A DNA stretch of 64,000 nt. It comes from Rhodobacter xanthinilyticus. Lineage in GTDB: Bacteria > Pseudomonadota > Alphaproteobacteria > Rhodobacterales > Rhodobacteraceae. Both the position numbers and the translations under genes were made by a program. Below are positions 18,850-29,346 of this stretch, one piece after another; position 1 is the stretch's first letter; each line of letters starts with the position of its first letter. The notes under the pieces were generated by a model. It was not told where the DNA came from and searched no databases. It worked only from the letters and a program-made list of their open reading frames with translations. The stretch covers positions 2,930,001 to 2,994,000 of the forward strand of contig NZ_CP017781.1 in NCBI RefSeq assembly GCF_001856665.1, written 5' to 3'.

Positions 18850-20778
18850 ATGACCGAGACCCCGACGACCCAAACCGCCCCGAAAACCCCGGTCCTCGAC
18901 CGGGTGACGCTGCCCTCTGACCTCAAGGCGCTGACCGACCGCGAGCTCCATCGCCTCGCCGACGAGCTGCGCGCCGAGACGATCTCGGCGGTCTCGGTCA
19001 CCGGCGGCCACCTCGGCGCGGGGCTCGGCGTGGTCGAGCTGACCGTGGCGCTGCACGCGGTTTTCGACACGCCGCGCGACAAGATCATCTGGGATGTGGG
19101 GCACCAATGCTACCCCCACAAGATCCTGACCGGGCGGCGCGACCGGATCCGCACGCTGCGCACCAAGGGCGGGCTCTCGGGCTTCACCAAACGCTCGGAA
19201 AGCCCCTATGACCCGTTCGGCGCGGGCCACAGCTCGACCTCGATCTCGGCCGCGACCGGCTTTGCCATGGCGCGCGAGCTCGGCGCCGAGACCGGCGACG
19301 CGATCGCGATCATCGGCGATGGCGCGCTGACCGGCGGCATGGCCTTCGAGGCGCTCAACCACGCCGGCCACCTCGGCAAGCGGCTCTTTGTCGTGCTCAA
19401 CGACAATGAAATGTCGATCGCGCCCCCCGTCGGCGCGCTTTCGAGCTACCTCACCCGGCTTTATGCCGAAGGCCCGCTGCAAGACCTCAAGGCCGTCGCC
19501 AAAGGCGCGGTCAGCCTCCTGCCCGAGCCCTTCCAGGAAGGCGCGCGCCGCGCCAAGGAGATGCTCAAGGGCATGGCGGTGGGCGGCACGCTCTTCGAGG
19601 AGCTGGGCTTCACCTATGTCGGCCCGGTCGATGGCCATGATCTCGACAGCCTGCTGCCGATCCTGCGGATGCTGAAAAGCCGCGCGCGCGGGCCGGTGCT
19701 GATCCATGTGCTGACGAAAAAGGGCAAGGGCTACGCCCCCGCCGAGAGCCGCCCCGACGGCGGCCACGCCACCAACCGCTTCGACGTGGCGACCGGCGTG
19801 CAGGTCAAGGCGCCCTCGAACGCGCCGAGCTATACCAAGGTCTTCGCCGAAAGCCTGATCAAGGAGGCCGCGCGCGACGACAAGATCGTGGCGATCACCG
19901 CCGCGATGCCCGATGGCACCGGGCTCAACCTCTTCGCCGAGCGCTTCCCGCGCCGCTGTTTTGATGTCGGCATCGCCGAGCAACATGCAGTGACCTTCTC
20001 GGCCGGGCTCGCGGCGGCGGGGATGAAACCCTTCTGCGCGATCTACTCGACCTTCCTGCAACGCGGCTACGACCAGATCGTGCATGACGTCGCGATCCAG
20101 CGGCTGCCGGTGCGCTTTGCGATCGACCGCGCGGGGCTCGTCGGCGCCGATGGCGCGACCCATGCGGGCGCCTATGATATCGCGTTTCTGGCCAACCTGC
20201 CCGGGATGGTGGTGATGGCCGCCGCCGACGAGGCGGAGCTTGTCCATATGGTCGCCACGGCAGCCGCCCATGACACGGGGCCGATCGCGTTTCGCTACCC
20301 GCGCGGCGAAGGGATGGGCGTCGACATGCCCGAAGAGGGCGTGCCGCTCGAGATCGGCCGCGGCCGGATCGTCGCCGAAGGCGGGCGCGTCGCGATCCTG
20401 AGCTTCGGCACAAGGCTCGCGGAGGTTCTCAAGGCCCGCGAGGCGCTCGCCGCGCGCGGCCTCGCGCCCACCGTTGCGGATGCGCGCTTCGCCAAACCGC
20501 TTGATGAGGAGCTGATCTTGCGGCTCGTGGCCGAGCATGAGGCGCTGATCACCATCGAAGAGGGCGCGATCGGCGGCTTCGGCAGCCAGGTCGCCCAGCT
20601 TCTGGCCGAACATGGCGTCTTCGACCGCGGCTTCAAATTCCGCTCGATGGTGCTGCCCGATACCTTCATCGACCACGCCAGCGCCGAAGACATGTATCGC
20701 ACCGCCCAGCTCGACGCGGCCGATATCGAGGCGAAAGTGCTCGAGCTTGCCGGGGCCGCGCTCGCCAAACGGGCCTGA
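18850..20778 (+). CDS. dxs: 1-deoxy-D-xylulose-5-phosphate synthase
   Basis: 642 aa. Thiamine-diphosphate enzyme that condenses pyruvate and glyceraldehyde 3-phosphate, the first and usually rate-limiting step of the MEP isoprenoid pathway. Markers: [15 protein letters not shown], the ThDP motif [33 protein letters not shown], and [17 protein letters not shown] with the catalytic Glu. The ATG at 18850 has GGGAAGG just upstream; the ATG at 18835 (ATGA overlap with ispA) would add five residues and is possible. Last gene of xseB-ispA-dxs; followed by a repeat-derived hairpin. Confidence 0.94.
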   Translation: MTETPTTQTAPKTPVLDRVTLPSDLKALTDRELHRLADELRAETISAVSVTGGHLGAGLGVVELTVALHAVFDTPRDKIIWDVGHQCYPHKILTGRRDRIRTLRTKGGLSGFTKRSESPYDPFGAGHSSTSISAATGFAMARELGAETGDAIAIIGDGALTGGMAFEALNHAGHLGKRLFVVLNDNEMSIAPPVGALSSYLTRLYAEGPLQDLKAVAKGAVSLLPEPFQEGARRAKEMLKGMAVGGTLFEELGFTYVGPVDGHDLDSLLPILRMLKSRARGPVLIHVLTKKGKGYAPAESRPDGGHATNRFDVATGVQVKAPSNAPSYTKVFAESLIKEAARDDKIVAITAAMPDGTGLNLFAERFPRRCFDVGIAEQHAVTFSAGLAAAGMKPFCAIYSTFLQRGYDQIVHDVAIQRLPVRFAIDRAGLVGADGATHAGAYDIAFLANLPGMVVMAAADEAELVHMVATAAAHDTGPIAFRYPRGEGMGVDMPEEGVPLEIGRGRIVAEGGRVAILSFGTRLAEVLKAREALAARGLAPTVADARFAKPLDEELILRLVAEHEALITIEEGAIGGFGSQVAQLLAEHGVFDRGFKFRSMVLPDTFIDHASAEDMYRTAQLDAADIEAKVLELAGAALAKRA

Positions 20779-20794
20779 TCGCCGCGGGCGAGGG

Positions 20795-20865
20795 CAGAAT
20801 TTGCGTATTTGGACCAAGAAGAAGCGAGGGGGTTTCTTCTTGGCCTAAATACGCAAGATCCGGCG
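20795..20865. repeat. Inverted pair of the 'AAATACGCAA' dispersed repeat between dxs and a HAD gene
   Basis: Left arm TTTGCGTATTTGGACCAAG... and right arm GGTTTCTTCTTGGCC.., ending in TAAATACGCAA, are near-perfect inverted copies separated by GCGAGGG. They can form a ~25-bp hairpin that fills the gap between two convergent stops. The same unit recurs at 46172-46256, so it is a repeat family rather than a unique terminator. Its position suggests it works as a bidirectional terminator. Confidence 0.75.
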
Positions 20866-20867
20866 TT

Positions 20868-21485
20868 TCAAACCGCCTCGGCCTCGGACAGGAGCCCCTC
20901 GGCCACCAGACGCGCGGCCCAGCCGGCCGGGCCCTCGAAAAGGTGGGTCTTCCAGCCGCGCAGATGCGCCGCGGCGATATTGTCGGCGCGGTCATCTGTG
21001 AAGAGAAGCTGGTGGCCCGCGAGCCCCGAGACCTCCTCGACGATTTCGTAGATCCGCGCCTCGGGCTTGATCACGCCGAGATGGCCGGAGATGAAGGGGC
21101 GGTCGAACGCCCGCAGGAACGGGTAATGCGTGCAGGCGTGATCAAACGTCTCGATCCCGAAATTCGTGAGCGAAAACACAGGGATCTGCTTGGCCTGCAA
21201 GGCCCGCATCAGGCGCAGCGAGCGCTCGATCACCGGGCTTGCCATCTCGATCCAGTCGTCATGCCAGCGCAGGATCTGCTCGCGCCACTGCGGCGTGCGC
21301 GCGGCCCAGGCCTCGACCGTCTCACGAAACGGCCCGCCCCGGTCGATCACGTCGTTCATCCCATGCAGATCGACCTCGGCAAACATCGCCTCGCGCCGCG
21401 CGCGCGGCATCAGCCGGTCATAATGCCGCTCGGGTTGCCATTCGATCAGCACATTGCCGATGTCGAAAATCACCGCCTCAATCAT
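20868..21485 (-). CDS. HAD-superfamily hydrolase, YihX-like
   Basis: 205 aa. N-terminal nucleophile motif FDIGNV (Asp8), motif II SLTN, motif III Lys in IKPEARIYE, motif [10 protein letters not shown]. As in YihX-type enzymes, the second acidic residue of DxD is replaced (DIG). Members dephosphorylate sugar phosphates such as glucose 1-phosphate, but the substrate here is unknown. The start at 21485 overlaps the end of the DUF188 gene by 8 nt, so the three minus-strand genes AEC transporter, DUF188 and HAD form a tight operon. Confidence 0.85.
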   Translation of the reverse strand: MIEAVIFDIGNVLIEWQPERHYDRLMPRARREAMFAEVDLHGMNDVIDRGGPFRETVEAWAARTPQWREQILRWHDDWIEMASPVIERSLRLMRALQAKQIPVFSLTNFGIETFDHACTHYPFLRAFDRPFISGHLGVIKPEARIYEIVEEVSGLAGHQLLFTDDRADNIAAAHLRGWKTHLFEGPAGWAARLVAEGLLSEAEAV

Positions 21486-21933
21486 CGCGCTCCCTTTCCG
21501 CCGCCCGCACGGCGCGCTCCAAGGCCTCGAGGAAATGCGCCCGGTCGGCCTTTGTAAAGCCCCGACCGCCGCCTTGGCGGAACGGATCGGCCGAGCGCAG
21601 ATCCGCCATCAGATCGCGCAGCGCCAGCACATTGCCGATATTGGCCTCGGTCAGCGCCTCGCCATCGGGGCGCAAAACCCGCGCGCCGGCGGCCACGCAT
21701 TTCGCCGCGAGCGGGATGTCATTGGTCACCACGACATCGCCGCGCGTGGCGCGCTCGGCGATATAGATATCGGCGACATCCGGCCCCTCGGCCACATAAA
21801 CCATTTCGACGAAAGGGTTTTCCGAGGGCCGCAGACCGCCATTCGAGACCAGCGCGAGCTTCACCCGATGGCGCGTCGCGACGCGTTCGGCCTCGGCCTT
21901 GACCGGGCAGGCGTCCGCATCGATCCAGATCAT
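21478..21933 (-). CDS. YaiI/YqxD family (DUF188) protein
   Basis: 151 aa. The N-terminus [19 protein letters not shown] is diagnostic of the YaiI/YqxD family, with a PIN-like fold and a conserved Asp pair; further family blocks are [12 protein letters not shown] and [14 protein letters not shown]. Function is not established, though the fold suggests a nuclease. ATG 21933 overlaps the stop of the upstream AEC gene (ATGA). Confidence 0.88.
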   Translation of the reverse strand: MIWIDADACPVKAEAERVATRHRVKLALVSNGGLRPSENPFVEMVYVAEGPDVADIYIAERATRGDVVVTNDIPLAAKCVAAGARVLRPDGEALTEANIGNVLALRDLMADLRSADPFRQGGGRGFTKADRAHFLEALERAVRAAERERDD

Positions 21934-22856
21934 GGCATCCCCCCCGCCTCGATCCAGGCGATGACGAGCGGGACCGTGACCACGCTCACCGCCGTCGAAA
22001 TCAGGATCGCGGCCGAGACGCGCTGCGGGATCACGCTGTAATGCGCGGCGAGAATATAGACATTGCCCGCCACCGGCAGCGCCGCCGCCGCGACCATCAC
22101 CCCCGCGGCAAAGGGCGCGACCCCGAGGCCCCAGGCCGCAAGCCCGACCGCGAGCGGATGCGCCCCGAGCTTGAGCGCCGAGAGCCAGCTCGCCGCGCCC
22201 ATCGCCTCGGCCGAGCGCCCGGCGAGCGAGGCGCCGATCGCGAAAAGCGCGCCGGGCGTTGCCGCCGCGCCGAGCAGCGTCAGGAACTCCGCCAGCGGCC
22301 CCGGCATCGGCACCCCGGCCCCCGCCCAAAGGAGCCCCGCCGCCATCGACACGATCATCGGGTTCTGCGCAAGGCCGAGCGCCAGCGGCCCGATCGCCAC
22401 CCGCCCCTGCCGCGCGCCGGTGATCAGCAGCGTGATCAGCGAGGAAAACACGATCATGTCGATCGCGAGCACCATCAGAACCGGCCCCACCGCCGCCGGC
22501 CCGAGCAGCATCACCAGCATCGGCACGCCGAGAAAGCCGGTGTTGCCGGTCATGCCGGTATGGGCCTCCATCGCCGCCTCGGCCAAGCCCCGCCCGCGCG
22601 CCCGCGCCACGCCAAAGCCCAGCCCCCAGACCGCCAGCGAGCCGAGCAGATAGGCCGCGACAAAGGCCGGATCGAAGAGCGCGCCGAGATCGAGCGTCGC
22701 GGTGAAGCGAAACAGCATCGCCGAGAGCGCGAAATAGAAGACGAATTTGGTGAGCCAGGCCGTCGCCTCGGCCGGGAAGACCCGGATCCTCCCGGCGAAC
22801 CACCCGAGCCCGATCAGCCCGAAGAAGGGCAGCACTTTGAGAAAGATCGCAACCAT
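21930..22856 (-). CDS. AEC family transporter (auxin efflux carrier-like permease)
   Basis: 308 aa, around ten hydrophobic segments with the five-plus-five layout of the AEC family: [11 protein letters not shown] in helix 1, then [15 protein letters not shown] and the unwound-helix region [15 protein letters not shown]. Bacterial members export or import carboxylates such as malate or malonate; the substrate cannot be read here. Divergent from the pyruvyltransferase-like gene, with only 45 nt between the starts. Confidence 0.85.
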   Translation of the reverse strand: MVAIFLKVLPFFGLIGLGWFAGRIRVFPAEATAWLTKFVFYFALSAMLFRFTATLDLGALFDPAFVAAYLLGSLAVWGLGFGVARARGRGLAEAAMEAHTGMTGNTGFLGVPMLVMLLGPAAVGPVLMVLAIDMIVFSSLITLLITGARQGRVAIGPLALGLAQNPMIVSMAAGLLWAGAGVPMPGPLAEFLTLLGAAATPGALFAIGASLAGRSAEAMGAASWLSALKLGAHPLAVGLAAWGLGVAPFAAGVMVAAAALPVAGNVYILAAHYSVIPQRVSAAILISTAVSVVTVPLVIAWIEAGGMP

Positions 22857-22901
22857 GCGCCAGCGCTAGCAGGAAGCGCGCCGCCGCGCTAGGCTTGCGC
22901 C

Positions 22902-23630
22902 ATGATCGAGACGGTTTTTCAGCATCTGCGCGAGACGGAAAATGTCGGCGACCGGGCCTGTTCGCCGGGGCTTTGGCGCGATTTTGGCGAGGCGAGCTTT
23001 GCGCATCTGGGCGCCGAGGTGCCACCCTGCCGCCGCGCGATCTTCGGCGGGGGCCAGGTGTTCCGCCAGGCCGCCGAGGCCGCCCTGCGCGCCCGCGCGG
23101 CGCGGCGCCGGGTGCTTTGGGGGGTGGGGATCTCGGGGGCGCAGGCGGCGGGGCTGCTCTTTGATCTGCTGGCGGAACATACGCTGATTTCCTCGCGCAA
23201 CTGGGGCGTGCCGGGCTGCGATTATGTGCCCTGCGCCTCGCTGCTCTCGCCGCTCTTCGATGCGCCCCCCCTGCCGCAGACCGAGGTCGTGTGCTTCTGG
23301 CATGCGACGAAATCGGGCCCGATCATCACCCCCGAGGCATTCCCCGCGCGCCGCAATCACGGCGGCACGATGGCCGAGGCGGTCGCCCATCTGGCGCGGG
23401 GCGAGACGGTGGTGACGAACTCCTACCACGGCACGCTCTGGGCGATGGCGCTCGAGCGGCGGGTGCTGTGCGTGCCGTTTTCGGAGAAGTTCTCGGGCTT
23501 TCGCGACCCGCCCGCGATGGCCGCGCCGGAGAGCTGGCCCGAGGCGCTCGCAAAAGCAGAACGGCGCGACATTCTCGAGGAAGGTCGCGCCGCAAATCAG
23601 GCCTTTTACGAGAAGGTAATGGCGCTTTAA
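22902..23630 (+). CDS. Polysaccharide pyruvyl transferase family protein
   Basis: 242 aa. The C-terminal block [30 protein letters not shown] in part is the hallmark of the PS_pyruv_trans (WcaK/CsaB) family, which transfers pyruvate from PEP to sugars; the N-terminal NVGDRACSP resembles its nucleotide/PEP-binding start. It is shorter than the usual 300-400 residues and stands apart from the polysaccharide module at 41-44 kb. No signal peptide. The stop shares TTAA with the convergent mbfA gene. Confidence 0.8.
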   Translation: MIETVFQHLRETENVGDRACSPGLWRDFGEASFAHLGAEVPPCRRAIFGGGQVFRQAAEAALRARAARRRVLWGVGISGAQAAGLLFDLLAEHTLISSRNWGVPGCDYVPCASLLSPLFDAPPLPQTEVVCFWHATKSGPIITPEAFPARRNHGGTMAEAVAHLARGETVVTNSYHGTLWAMALERRVLCVPFSEKFSGFRDPPAMAAPESWPEALAKAERRDILEEGRAANQAFYEKVMAL

Positions 23631-24604
23631 CCGCCCCCGATCAGGGCCCCCGCCGCAAAGACCAACGCGCCCCCGATCACAACCTGTAGCACCGCGCGCA
23701 GGAACGGCGTCTCCATGTAGCGGTTCTGGATCCAGGCAATCGCCCAGAGCTCGATGAAGACCACGATGATCGCGATCGTCGTCGCGGTCCAGAAATCGGG
23801 GATCAGATAGGGCAGCGCGTGGCCCAGCCCGCCCACCGCCGTCATCACCCCCGAGGCGATGCCGCGTTTGAGCGGCGAGCCGCGGCCCGAGAGTTTGCCG
23901 TCGTCATGCGCGGCCTCGGTGAAGCCCATCGAGATCCCCGCCCCGGCCGCCGCAGCGAGGCCGACGAGGAAGGTCGTCGAGGTGTTTTGCGTGGCAAAGG
24001 CGGTCGCGAAAATCGGCGCGAGCGTCGAGACCGAGCCATCCATCAGCCCCGCGAGACCGGGTTGCACCCAGGTCAGGATGAACTGGCGATGCGCGGCGCG
24101 GTCCTCCTCGGCGCGCGCATCCTCGGTCAGCGTGCTCGCCACCAGATGCTCGGCCTTCTGCTCATGGCCCGCCTCGGCCGCCGCGAGATCGCCCAGAAGC
24201 TTGCGCGTCGCCGCGTCGGAGGCATGTTTGGCGGCCAGCAGGTAGAACTCCTGCGCGTCGCGCTCCATCGCCTCGGCCTCGCCGCGGATCGTCTCGAGCG
24301 AGAGGTTCTTGGCCAGCCAAACCGGCTTGCGCGCGTAAAACCCGGCGACATGTTCGCGCCGGATGAGCGGGATCACCTCGCCAAACCGCGCGCGGTGACG
24401 CTCGATCAGAAGCTGGCGATGGTGGTCCTCCTCCTTCGCCATTTCCTCGAAAATCACCGCCGAGGCCGGGTATTGCGCGCGCAATTCCTCGGCATATTGG
24501 CGATAGATGCGCGCGTCATCCTCTTCCGAGGAGATCGCCAGCGCGAGGACTTCCTGCTCGGAAAGCTCGGAAAACCGCCGCCGTGATGCGAAACCGGGGA
24601 TCAT
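23627..24604 (-). CDS. mbfA: Membrane-bound ferritin-like iron exporter (erythrin-VIT1 family)
   Basis: 325 aa fusion. Residues ~1-165 form a rubrerythrin/ferritin-like four-helix domain with iron-ligand motifs SSEEDDARIY, EEMAKEEDHH and AEAGHEQ. The C-terminal half is a VIT1/CCC1-type membrane domain with about five segments and GFTEAAHDD. Known MbfA proteins export iron and protect against iron/peroxide stress. A perfect Irr/ICE-type palindrome 12 nt upstream of the ATG implies repression by Irr when iron is short. Only GAGAGG serves as ribosome binding site. Confidence 0.92.
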   Translation of the reverse strand: MIPGFASRRRFSELSEQEVLALAISSEEDDARIYRQYAEELRAQYPASAVIFEEMAKEEDHHRQLLIERHRARFGEVIPLIRREHVAGFYARKPVWLAKNLSLETIRGEAEAMERDAQEFYLLAAKHASDAATRKLLGDLAAAEAGHEQKAEHLVASTLTEDARAEEDRAAHRQFILTWVQPGLAGLMDGSVSTLAPIFATAFATQNTSTTFLVGLAAAAGAGISMGFTEAAHDDGKLSGRGSPLKRGIASGVMTAVGGLGHALPYLIPDFWTATTIAIIVVFIELWAIAWIQNRYMETPFLRAVLQVVIGGALVFAAGALIGGG

Positions 24605-24615
24605 GTCAGCCTCTC

Positions 24616-24632
24616 TTTAGAATGATTCTAAA
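24616..24632 (-). promoter_or_regulatory. ICE box (Irr operator) upstream of mbfA
   Basis: TTTAGAATGATTCTAAA is a perfect 17-nt palindrome centred 20 nt before the mbfA start. It matches the iron control element bound by the heme-responsive Fur-family regulator Irr in alphaproteobacteria (TTTAGAA-N3-TTCTAAA). Its AT-rich sequence stands out in this GC-rich window. Confidence 0.82.
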
Positions 24633-24686
24633 ATACCGCGCCGCCGGCGTGCTGCAAGCGCAAAATCGCCCGCGCGCGGTTTTGTG

Positions 24687-24714
24687 TTGCAAACTGAACG
24701 GTTCGGTTCATTAT
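24687..24714 (+). promoter_or_regulatory. Promoter with a repressor-type inverted repeat between -35 and -10
   Basis: A candidate -35 TTGCAA (24687-24692) and -10 CATTAT (24709-24714) are 16 nt apart. The spacer is almost filled by TGAACGGTTCGGTTCA (24695-24710), an inverted repeat with half-sites TGAAC/GTTCA and a nested GAACGGTTC. Size and placement are typical of TetR-family operators. No TetR gene is nearby. Confidence 0.5.
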
Positions 24715-24751
24715 TGGAGCCAGACTCACCGGTTCACTTTGGAGACCCGCC

Positions 24752-24889
24752 ATGCTCCGCCTCCTCCTCGCGCTCGTCCTCGTCGCGCTCACGGCACAGG
24801 CCGCCAGCGCCCTCGGCTTCGATCTACCGCGATTGTTCTTCCCGAGCCAAGGCGAGCAAGTGACGCAGCCCCCCGCCCGGGGCAAATGA
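24752..24889 (+). CDS. Small secreted protein, 45 aa
   Basis: ATG at 24752 has TTTGGAGA upstream. The first ~20 residues are a signal peptide (MLRLLLALVLVALTAQAASA); the mature part is only ~25 residues, with FDLPRLFFPSQGEQ. It resembles no family I know. Support comes from the signal peptide, the ribosome binding site and the promoter/operator just upstream. Its stop forms TGATCA with the stop of the convergent trhO gene. Confidence 0.6.
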   Translation: MLRLLLALVLVALTAQAASALGFDLPRLFFPSQGEQVTQPPARGK

Positions 24890-25795
24890 TCAGCCCTCGC
24901 CGAGGTGGCGCGCCCCCCGCGCCGCGGCGAGGCGGATCTGATGCGCGCGCTCGCGGAACCGCGCGCGGTCGGCCTCGGAATAATCGCCCGCGCATTGATG
25001 GCAGCAGACGCCCTCTTCATACTCCGGGCGGGCCTTGTCGGCGGGGGCGAGCGGCCGGCGGCAGGCGTGGCAGAGCGTGTAATCGCCCTGCACGAGCCCA
25101 TGGCGCAGGCTGACGCGGCCATCGAAGACGAAGCAATCGCCGTGCCAGAGGCTCTCCTCCTGCGGCACCTCCTCGAGGTATTTCAAGATCCCGCCCTCGA
25201 GGTGATAGACCTCCTCGACCCCCTCGCCGAGCAGATAATTCGTTGATTTCTCGCACCGAATCCCGCCGGTGCAGAACATCGCCACGCGCTTGTTGTGAAA
25301 CCGCGCCGCGTTTTCGCGCCACCAGCCGGGGAACTCGCGGAAGCTCTTCGTGCCCGGGTCGAGCGCGCCCTCGAAGGTGCCGATCGCGACCTCGTAATCG
25401 TTGCGCGTGTCGATCACCACGACATCGGGCGCCGAGATCAGCGCGTTCCAGTCGGCGGGCGCCACATAATGGCCCACCCGCGCGCGCGGGTCGATATCGG
25501 GCTCGCCCATGGTGACGATCTCGCGCTTGAGCCGCACCTTCATCCGCCCGAAGGGCATCTCGGCGGCCGCGCTTTCCTTCCAGACGAGCCCCGCGCAGCC
25601 CGGCAGCCCCCGGATATGCGCCAACAGCGCATCCACCCCCGCCCGCGGCCCCGCGACGGTGCCGTTGATCCCCTCGCGCGCGAGCAGAAGCGAGCCCTTG
25701 ACGTCGCCGGCCTCGGCCAGCGCCAGAAGCGGCCCGCGCAGCGCGGCGGGGTCGTCAAAACGGGTGAAATGATAAAGCGCGGCGACGATCAGCAT
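24890..25795 (-). CDS. trhO: tRNA uridine(34) hydroxylase TrhO (rhodanese-related, UPF0176)
   Basis: 301 aa. TrhO hydroxylates wobble uridine of certain tRNAs to 5-hydroxyuridine using O2, a route towards cmo5U/mo5U. N-terminal acylphosphatase-like domain (ALYHFTRF.., [10 protein letters not shown]), central rhodanese domain with catalytic loop [12 protein letters not shown] (Cys175, Cys181), and a cysteine-rich tail with CHAC..CCHQC. I used ATG 25795, where the family starts (LIVAALYHF); the longer frame reaching to 26284 runs antisense to pncA. Confidence 0.92.
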   Translation of the reverse strand: MLIVAALYHFTRFDDPAALRGPLLALAEAGDVKGSLLLAREGINGTVAGPRAGVDALLAHIRGLPGCAGLVWKESAAAEMPFGRMKVRLKREIVTMGEPDIDPRARVGHYVAPADWNALISAPDVVVIDTRNDYEVAIGTFEGALDPGTKSFREFPGWWRENAARFHNKRVAMFCTGGIRCEKSTNYLLGEGVEEVYHLEGGILKYLEEVPQEESLWHGDCFVFDGRVSLRHGLVQGDYTLCHACRRPLAPADKARPEYEEGVCCHQCAGDYSEADRARFRERAHQIRLAAARGARHLGEG

Positions 25796-25903
25796 GGCCC
25801 CGCCATACGCCCGCGCCGCCCATCGCGCAAGCTGCCGCGCGCAAGCGGCGTTGACCTCGGCCCGCCCGCGCCCTACCCATTGAGGAAACTGCGGAGGGAT
25901 CCC

Positions 25904-26512
25904 ATGGCCCAGACCACCGAGGCGCTGATCGTCATCGATGTGCAAAACGATTTCTGCCCCGGCGGGGCGCTCGCGGTCGCCGGGGGCGACGAGATCATCC
26001 CGCGCATCAACCGGCTGATGCAGGAGATCCCGGTGACGATCCTGACCCAGGATTGGCACCCCGAGGAGCACCTCTCCTTCGCCGCGATGCACGAGGGCCG
26101 CGCGCCCTTCGACACGATCGAGATGCCCTACGGCCCGCAAACGCTCTGGCCGTCGCATTGCGTCTGGGGCACCCCGGGCGCGGCCTTCCACCCCGCCCTC
26201 GCCATCGACCCGGCCGATCTGATCCTGCGCAAGGGCTTCCGCGCCGAGATCGACAGCTATTCGGCGTTTTTCGAAAATGACCACGCCACCGCCACCGGCC
26301 TCGCGGGCTATCTGCGCGAGCGCGGCATCACCGATCTGACCTTCACCGGCCTTGCGCTCGATTATTGCGTGGCCTGGTCGGCGATCGACGCGGCGCGTCT
26401 TGGCTTCCGGGTGCGGGTGCTCGAGGGCGCCTGCCGGGCGATCGATCTGGGCGGCTCGCTCGCCGCCGCGCGCGCCGCGATGCGCGATGCGGGCGTCGAG
26501 CTCGAGGCATGA
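25904..26512 (+). CDS. pncA: Nicotinamidase
   Basis: 202 aa. Hydrolyses nicotinamide to nicotinate for NAD salvage. The catalytic triad is readable: Asp12 (VIDVQNDF), Lys110 (LILRKGF), Cys155 (ALDYCVAWS). Metal ligands Asp50 and His52 (QDWHP) and His85 are also present. Start ATG 25904 follows GCGGAGGG. Followed directly by pncB, which uses its product; the pncA stop sits 14 nt before the chosen pncB start. Confidence 0.95.
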   Translation: MAQTTEALIVIDVQNDFCPGGALAVAGGDEIIPRINRLMQEIPVTILTQDWHPEEHLSFAAMHEGRAPFDTIEMPYGPQTLWPSHCVWGTPGAAFHPALAIDPADLILRKGFRAEIDSYSAFFENDHATATGLAGYLRERGITDLTFTGLALDYCVAWSAIDAARLGFRVRVLEGACRAIDLGGSLAAARAAMRDAGVELEA

Positions 26513-26526
26513 GAGGGGCCCCCGCC

Positions 26527-27834
26527 ATGGTCGATATCGCCACCCGCGTCTATAACCACAAATGGAAGATCGACCCGATCATCCGCTCGCTGATCGATAC
26601 CGATTTCTACAAGCTGTTGATGTGCCAATCGATTTTCCGCAACAGCCGGAACACCCGCGTCACCTTCAGCCTGCATAACCGCTCCAAGGACATCCGCCTC
26701 GCCGAGCTGATCGACGAGGCCGAACTGCGCCAGCAGCTCGATTACGCGCGCGGCCTCAAGCTCACCCGCGGCGAGAGCACCTGGCTGCGCGGCAACACCT
26801 TCTACGGCAAGCGCCAGATGTTCCGCTCGGATTTCATGGAGTGGTTCGAGGGCTATCAGCTGCCGCCCTATGAGCTCGAGATCATCGACGGGCAGTTCCA
26901 CCTGACCTTCGAGGGCCCTTGGCATGAGGTCATGCTCTGGGAGATCCCCGCGCTCGCGATCTTGATGGAGCTGCGCTCGCGCGCGGTGCTGAACACGATG
27001 GGGCGGTTCGAATTGCAGGTGCTCTATGCCCGCGCGATGGCGCGTGTGTGGGAGAAGATCGAGGCGCTGCGCGAGATCCCAGGCCTCAAGATCGCCGATT
27101 TCGGCACCCGGCGGCGGCATGGGTTCCTGTGGCAGGATTGGTGCGTGCAGGCGATGGTCGAGGGTCTGGGCGACGCAGCCAAGGGTGGCGCCTTCACCGG
27201 CACCTCGAATTGCCTGATCGCGATGCGGCGCGATCTCGAGGCGGTGGGCACCAATGCCCATGAGCTGCCGATGGTCTATGCCGCGCTCGCGCGCACGGAT
27301 GCCGAGCTGCGCGAGGCGCCCTACAGGGTGCTCGCCGATTGGCATGAGGAGCATGAGGGCAATCTGCGGATCATCCTGCCCGACACCTATGGCACCGCGG
27401 GTTTCCTCGAACACGCCCCCGATTGGCTCGCCGGCTGGACCGGGATCCGCATCGACTCGGGCGACCCGATCACCGCCGCCGAGACCGCGATCAGCTGGTG
27501 GCAGGCCCGCGGCGAAGACCCGCGCGAGAAGCTCGTGATCTTCTCCGACGGGCTCGACGTGGCCGAGATCAAGGCGCTGCATGCGCGGTTTGCGGGGCGC
27601 GTCAAGGTCAGCTTCGGCTGGGGCACGCTGCTCACCAATGATTTCCGCGGCCTCGTGCCGGGCGACGGGCTCGCGCCGTTTTCGCTCGTGTGCAAGGCGG
27701 TCTCGGCCGATGGTCACCCGACCGTCAAGCTCTCCGACAACCCGGAAAAGGCGATGGGCCCGGCCGAGGAGGTCGCGCGCTACAAACGCGTTTTCGGGGT
27801 CGGCGCGCAGCAGCCGCGCGCCGTCGTGGTTTAA
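26527..27834 (+). CDS. pncB: Nicotinate phosphoribosyltransferase
   Basis: 435 aa. Makes nicotinate mononucleotide from nicotinate and PRPP with ATP. Family blocks: [28 protein letters not shown] (with the phosphorylated His), [19 protein letters not shown] and [15 protein letters not shown]. The ATG at 26527 has GAGAGGGG upstream; ATG 26509 (ATGA overlap with pncA) would add six residues. The stop shares TTAA with the convergent phosphate transporter gene. Confidence 0.95.
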   Translation: MVDIATRVYNHKWKIDPIIRSLIDTDFYKLLMCQSIFRNSRNTRVTFSLHNRSKDIRLAELIDEAELRQQLDYARGLKLTRGESTWLRGNTFYGKRQMFRSDFMEWFEGYQLPPYELEIIDGQFHLTFEGPWHEVMLWEIPALAILMELRSRAVLNTMGRFELQVLYARAMARVWEKIEALREIPGLKIADFGTRRRHGFLWQDWCVQAMVEGLGDAAKGGAFTGTSNCLIAMRRDLEAVGTNAHELPMVYAALARTDAELREAPYRVLADWHEEHEGNLRIILPDTYGTAGFLEHAPDWLAGWTGIRIDSGDPITAAETAISWWQARGEDPREKLVIFSDGLDVAEIKALHARFAGRVKVSFGWGTLLTNDFRGLVPGDGLAPFSLVCKAVSADGHPTVKLSDNPEKAMGPAEEVARYKRVFGVGAQQPRAVVV

Positions 27835-29303
27835 CCCGCGAGCCCGTTGATCACGACGTAAAGCAGCGCCGAGAGCCCCGCCGAGGCCGGCACCGTGATC
27901 ACCCAGGCCGCCGCCACGGTGAGCATATGCGAGCGGCGCACCAGCAGCCGGCGCGAGCGCTCCTCGGGCGGCACCGGTTTGCCCTTTTCGAGGCCAAGGA
28001 GCCGCGCGCGCCGCTCGGCATGCCATTCGCGATAGAACCCCACGCCGAAGATCGCGCCGACCGCGATATGGGTCGAGCTCACCGGCAGGCCGAGCCAGCT
28101 CGCCACGATCACCGTGATCGCCGCCGAGAGCGCCACGCAATAGGCGCGCATCGGGTTGAGTTTGGTGATTTCCGAGCCGACGAGGCGGATCAGCTTCGGC
28201 CCGAAGAGGATCAGCCCGACCGAGATCCCGAGCGCGCCGACCACCATCACCCAAAGCGGGATGCCGACCTTGTCGCCGATATCGCCCGCCTCGACGGCAT
28301 GGACGATCGCGGCGAGCGGGCCGACCGCATTCGCGACATCATTGGCGCCATGCGCAAAGGAAAGCAGCGCGGCCGAGACCACGAGCGGCAGCGCGAAGAG
28401 TTTCTTGAGCGATTTCTTGCGGTTCTCGAGGCCCTCGGCCTGCCGGCGCACGAGCGGCACCGACACCGCCCAGCTCACGAACCCCACCGCGAGGCCCAGC
28501 AGCATCGCCTGGCCGAGCGTGACATCGACGATTTTCTTGAGCCCCTTGACCGCCAGATAGGCCGCGAACGCCCCCGCCATGATCCCGATCAGAACCGGGA
28601 CCCAGCGCCGCGCGGCGCCGAGCTTATCCTCGACATAGATGATTTTCGCCTTGATGAAGGCCAGAAACACCGCCGCGATCACGCCCCCCAGCACCGGCGA
28701 GACGACCCAGCTCAGCGCGATGGTGCCGAGCGCGCCCCAGTTCACCGCGCCGAACCCCGCCGCCACGATGCCCGCGCCGACGACCCCGCCGACGATCGAA
28801 TGGGTGGTCGAGACCGGCGCGCCGAGCGCCGTCGCGAGGTTGAGCCAGAGCGCCGCCGCCAGCAGCGCCGACATCATCGCCCAGATGAAATGCGCGCTAT
28901 CCGAGACCGTGCCGGGCGCGAGGATGCCGGTCGAGACGGTCTTGACGACATCGCCCCCCGCGACGAGCGCCCCCGCCGTCTCGAAGACCGCCGCGATGAT
29001 CAGCGCGCCGCCGAGCGTGAGCGCATTCGCCCCCACCGCCGGGCCCATGTTGTTGGCGACATCATTCGCGCCGATGTTGAGCGCCATATAGGCCCCGATC
29101 GCCGCCGCCGCGATGACGATGATATTGCCCGGCTGCGAGCCCATCAGCAGCGCCGCCGCGATCCCCGCCAGCACGATGAACGCCAGCCCGATCCCCGGCG
29201 CGATCAGCGGCCGCGAGACGAAAATCGTCGCCTCCTCCAAGAGCCCGATGCGCTTGAGGTCTTTATCGAGCGTCTTCCACTGGTTCACCGGAGGCGTCGC
29301 CAT
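27831..29303 (-). CDS. pit: Inorganic phosphate transporter, PiT family
   Basis: 490 aa. Low-affinity, proton-coupled uptake of metal-phosphate. The two inverted PiT signatures are present: [15 protein letters not shown] in the N-terminal half and [16 protein letters not shown] in the C-terminal half, with ~10-11 membrane segments and a hydrophilic central loop. ATG 29303 is preceded by GGGGAA. Possible PhoB-type repeats lie upstream (29316-29346). No phoU-like or DUF47 partner is adjacent. Confidence 0.93.
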   Translation of the reverse strand: MATPPVNQWKTLDKDLKRIGLLEEATIFVSRPLIAPGIGLAFIVLAGIAAALLMGSQPGNIIVIAAAAIGAYMALNIGANDVANNMGPAVGANALTLGGALIIAAVFETAGALVAGGDVVKTVSTGILAPGTVSDSAHFIWAMMSALLAAALWLNLATALGAPVSTTHSIVGGVVGAGIVAAGFGAVNWGALGTIALSWVVSPVLGGVIAAVFLAFIKAKIIYVEDKLGAARRWVPVLIGIMAGAFAAYLAVKGLKKIVDVTLGQAMLLGLAVGFVSWAVSVPLVRRQAEGLENRKKSLKKLFALPLVVSAALLSFAHGANDVANAVGPLAAIVHAVEAGDIGDKVGIPLWVMVVGALGISVGLILFGPKLIRLVGSEITKLNPMRAYCVALSAAITVIVASWLGLPVSSTHIAVGAIFGVGFYREWHAERRARLLGLEKGKPVPPEERSRRLLVRRSHMLTVAAAWVITVPASAGLSALLYVVINGLAG

Positions 29304-29315
29304 GCCATTCCCCGC

Positions 29316-29346
29316 TTGTCACGAATCCGTCAGGAAACTGTTACAG
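29316..29346 (-). promoter_or_regulatory. Possible Pho box upstream of the phosphate transporter gene
   Basis: Read on the minus strand, three consecutive 11-nt units start CTGTAAC, CCTGAC and CGTGAC, resembling the CTGTNAC-N4 half-sites of PhoB boxes. The match is imperfect and I see no clear -10, so this is a suggestion only. Confidence 0.3.
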
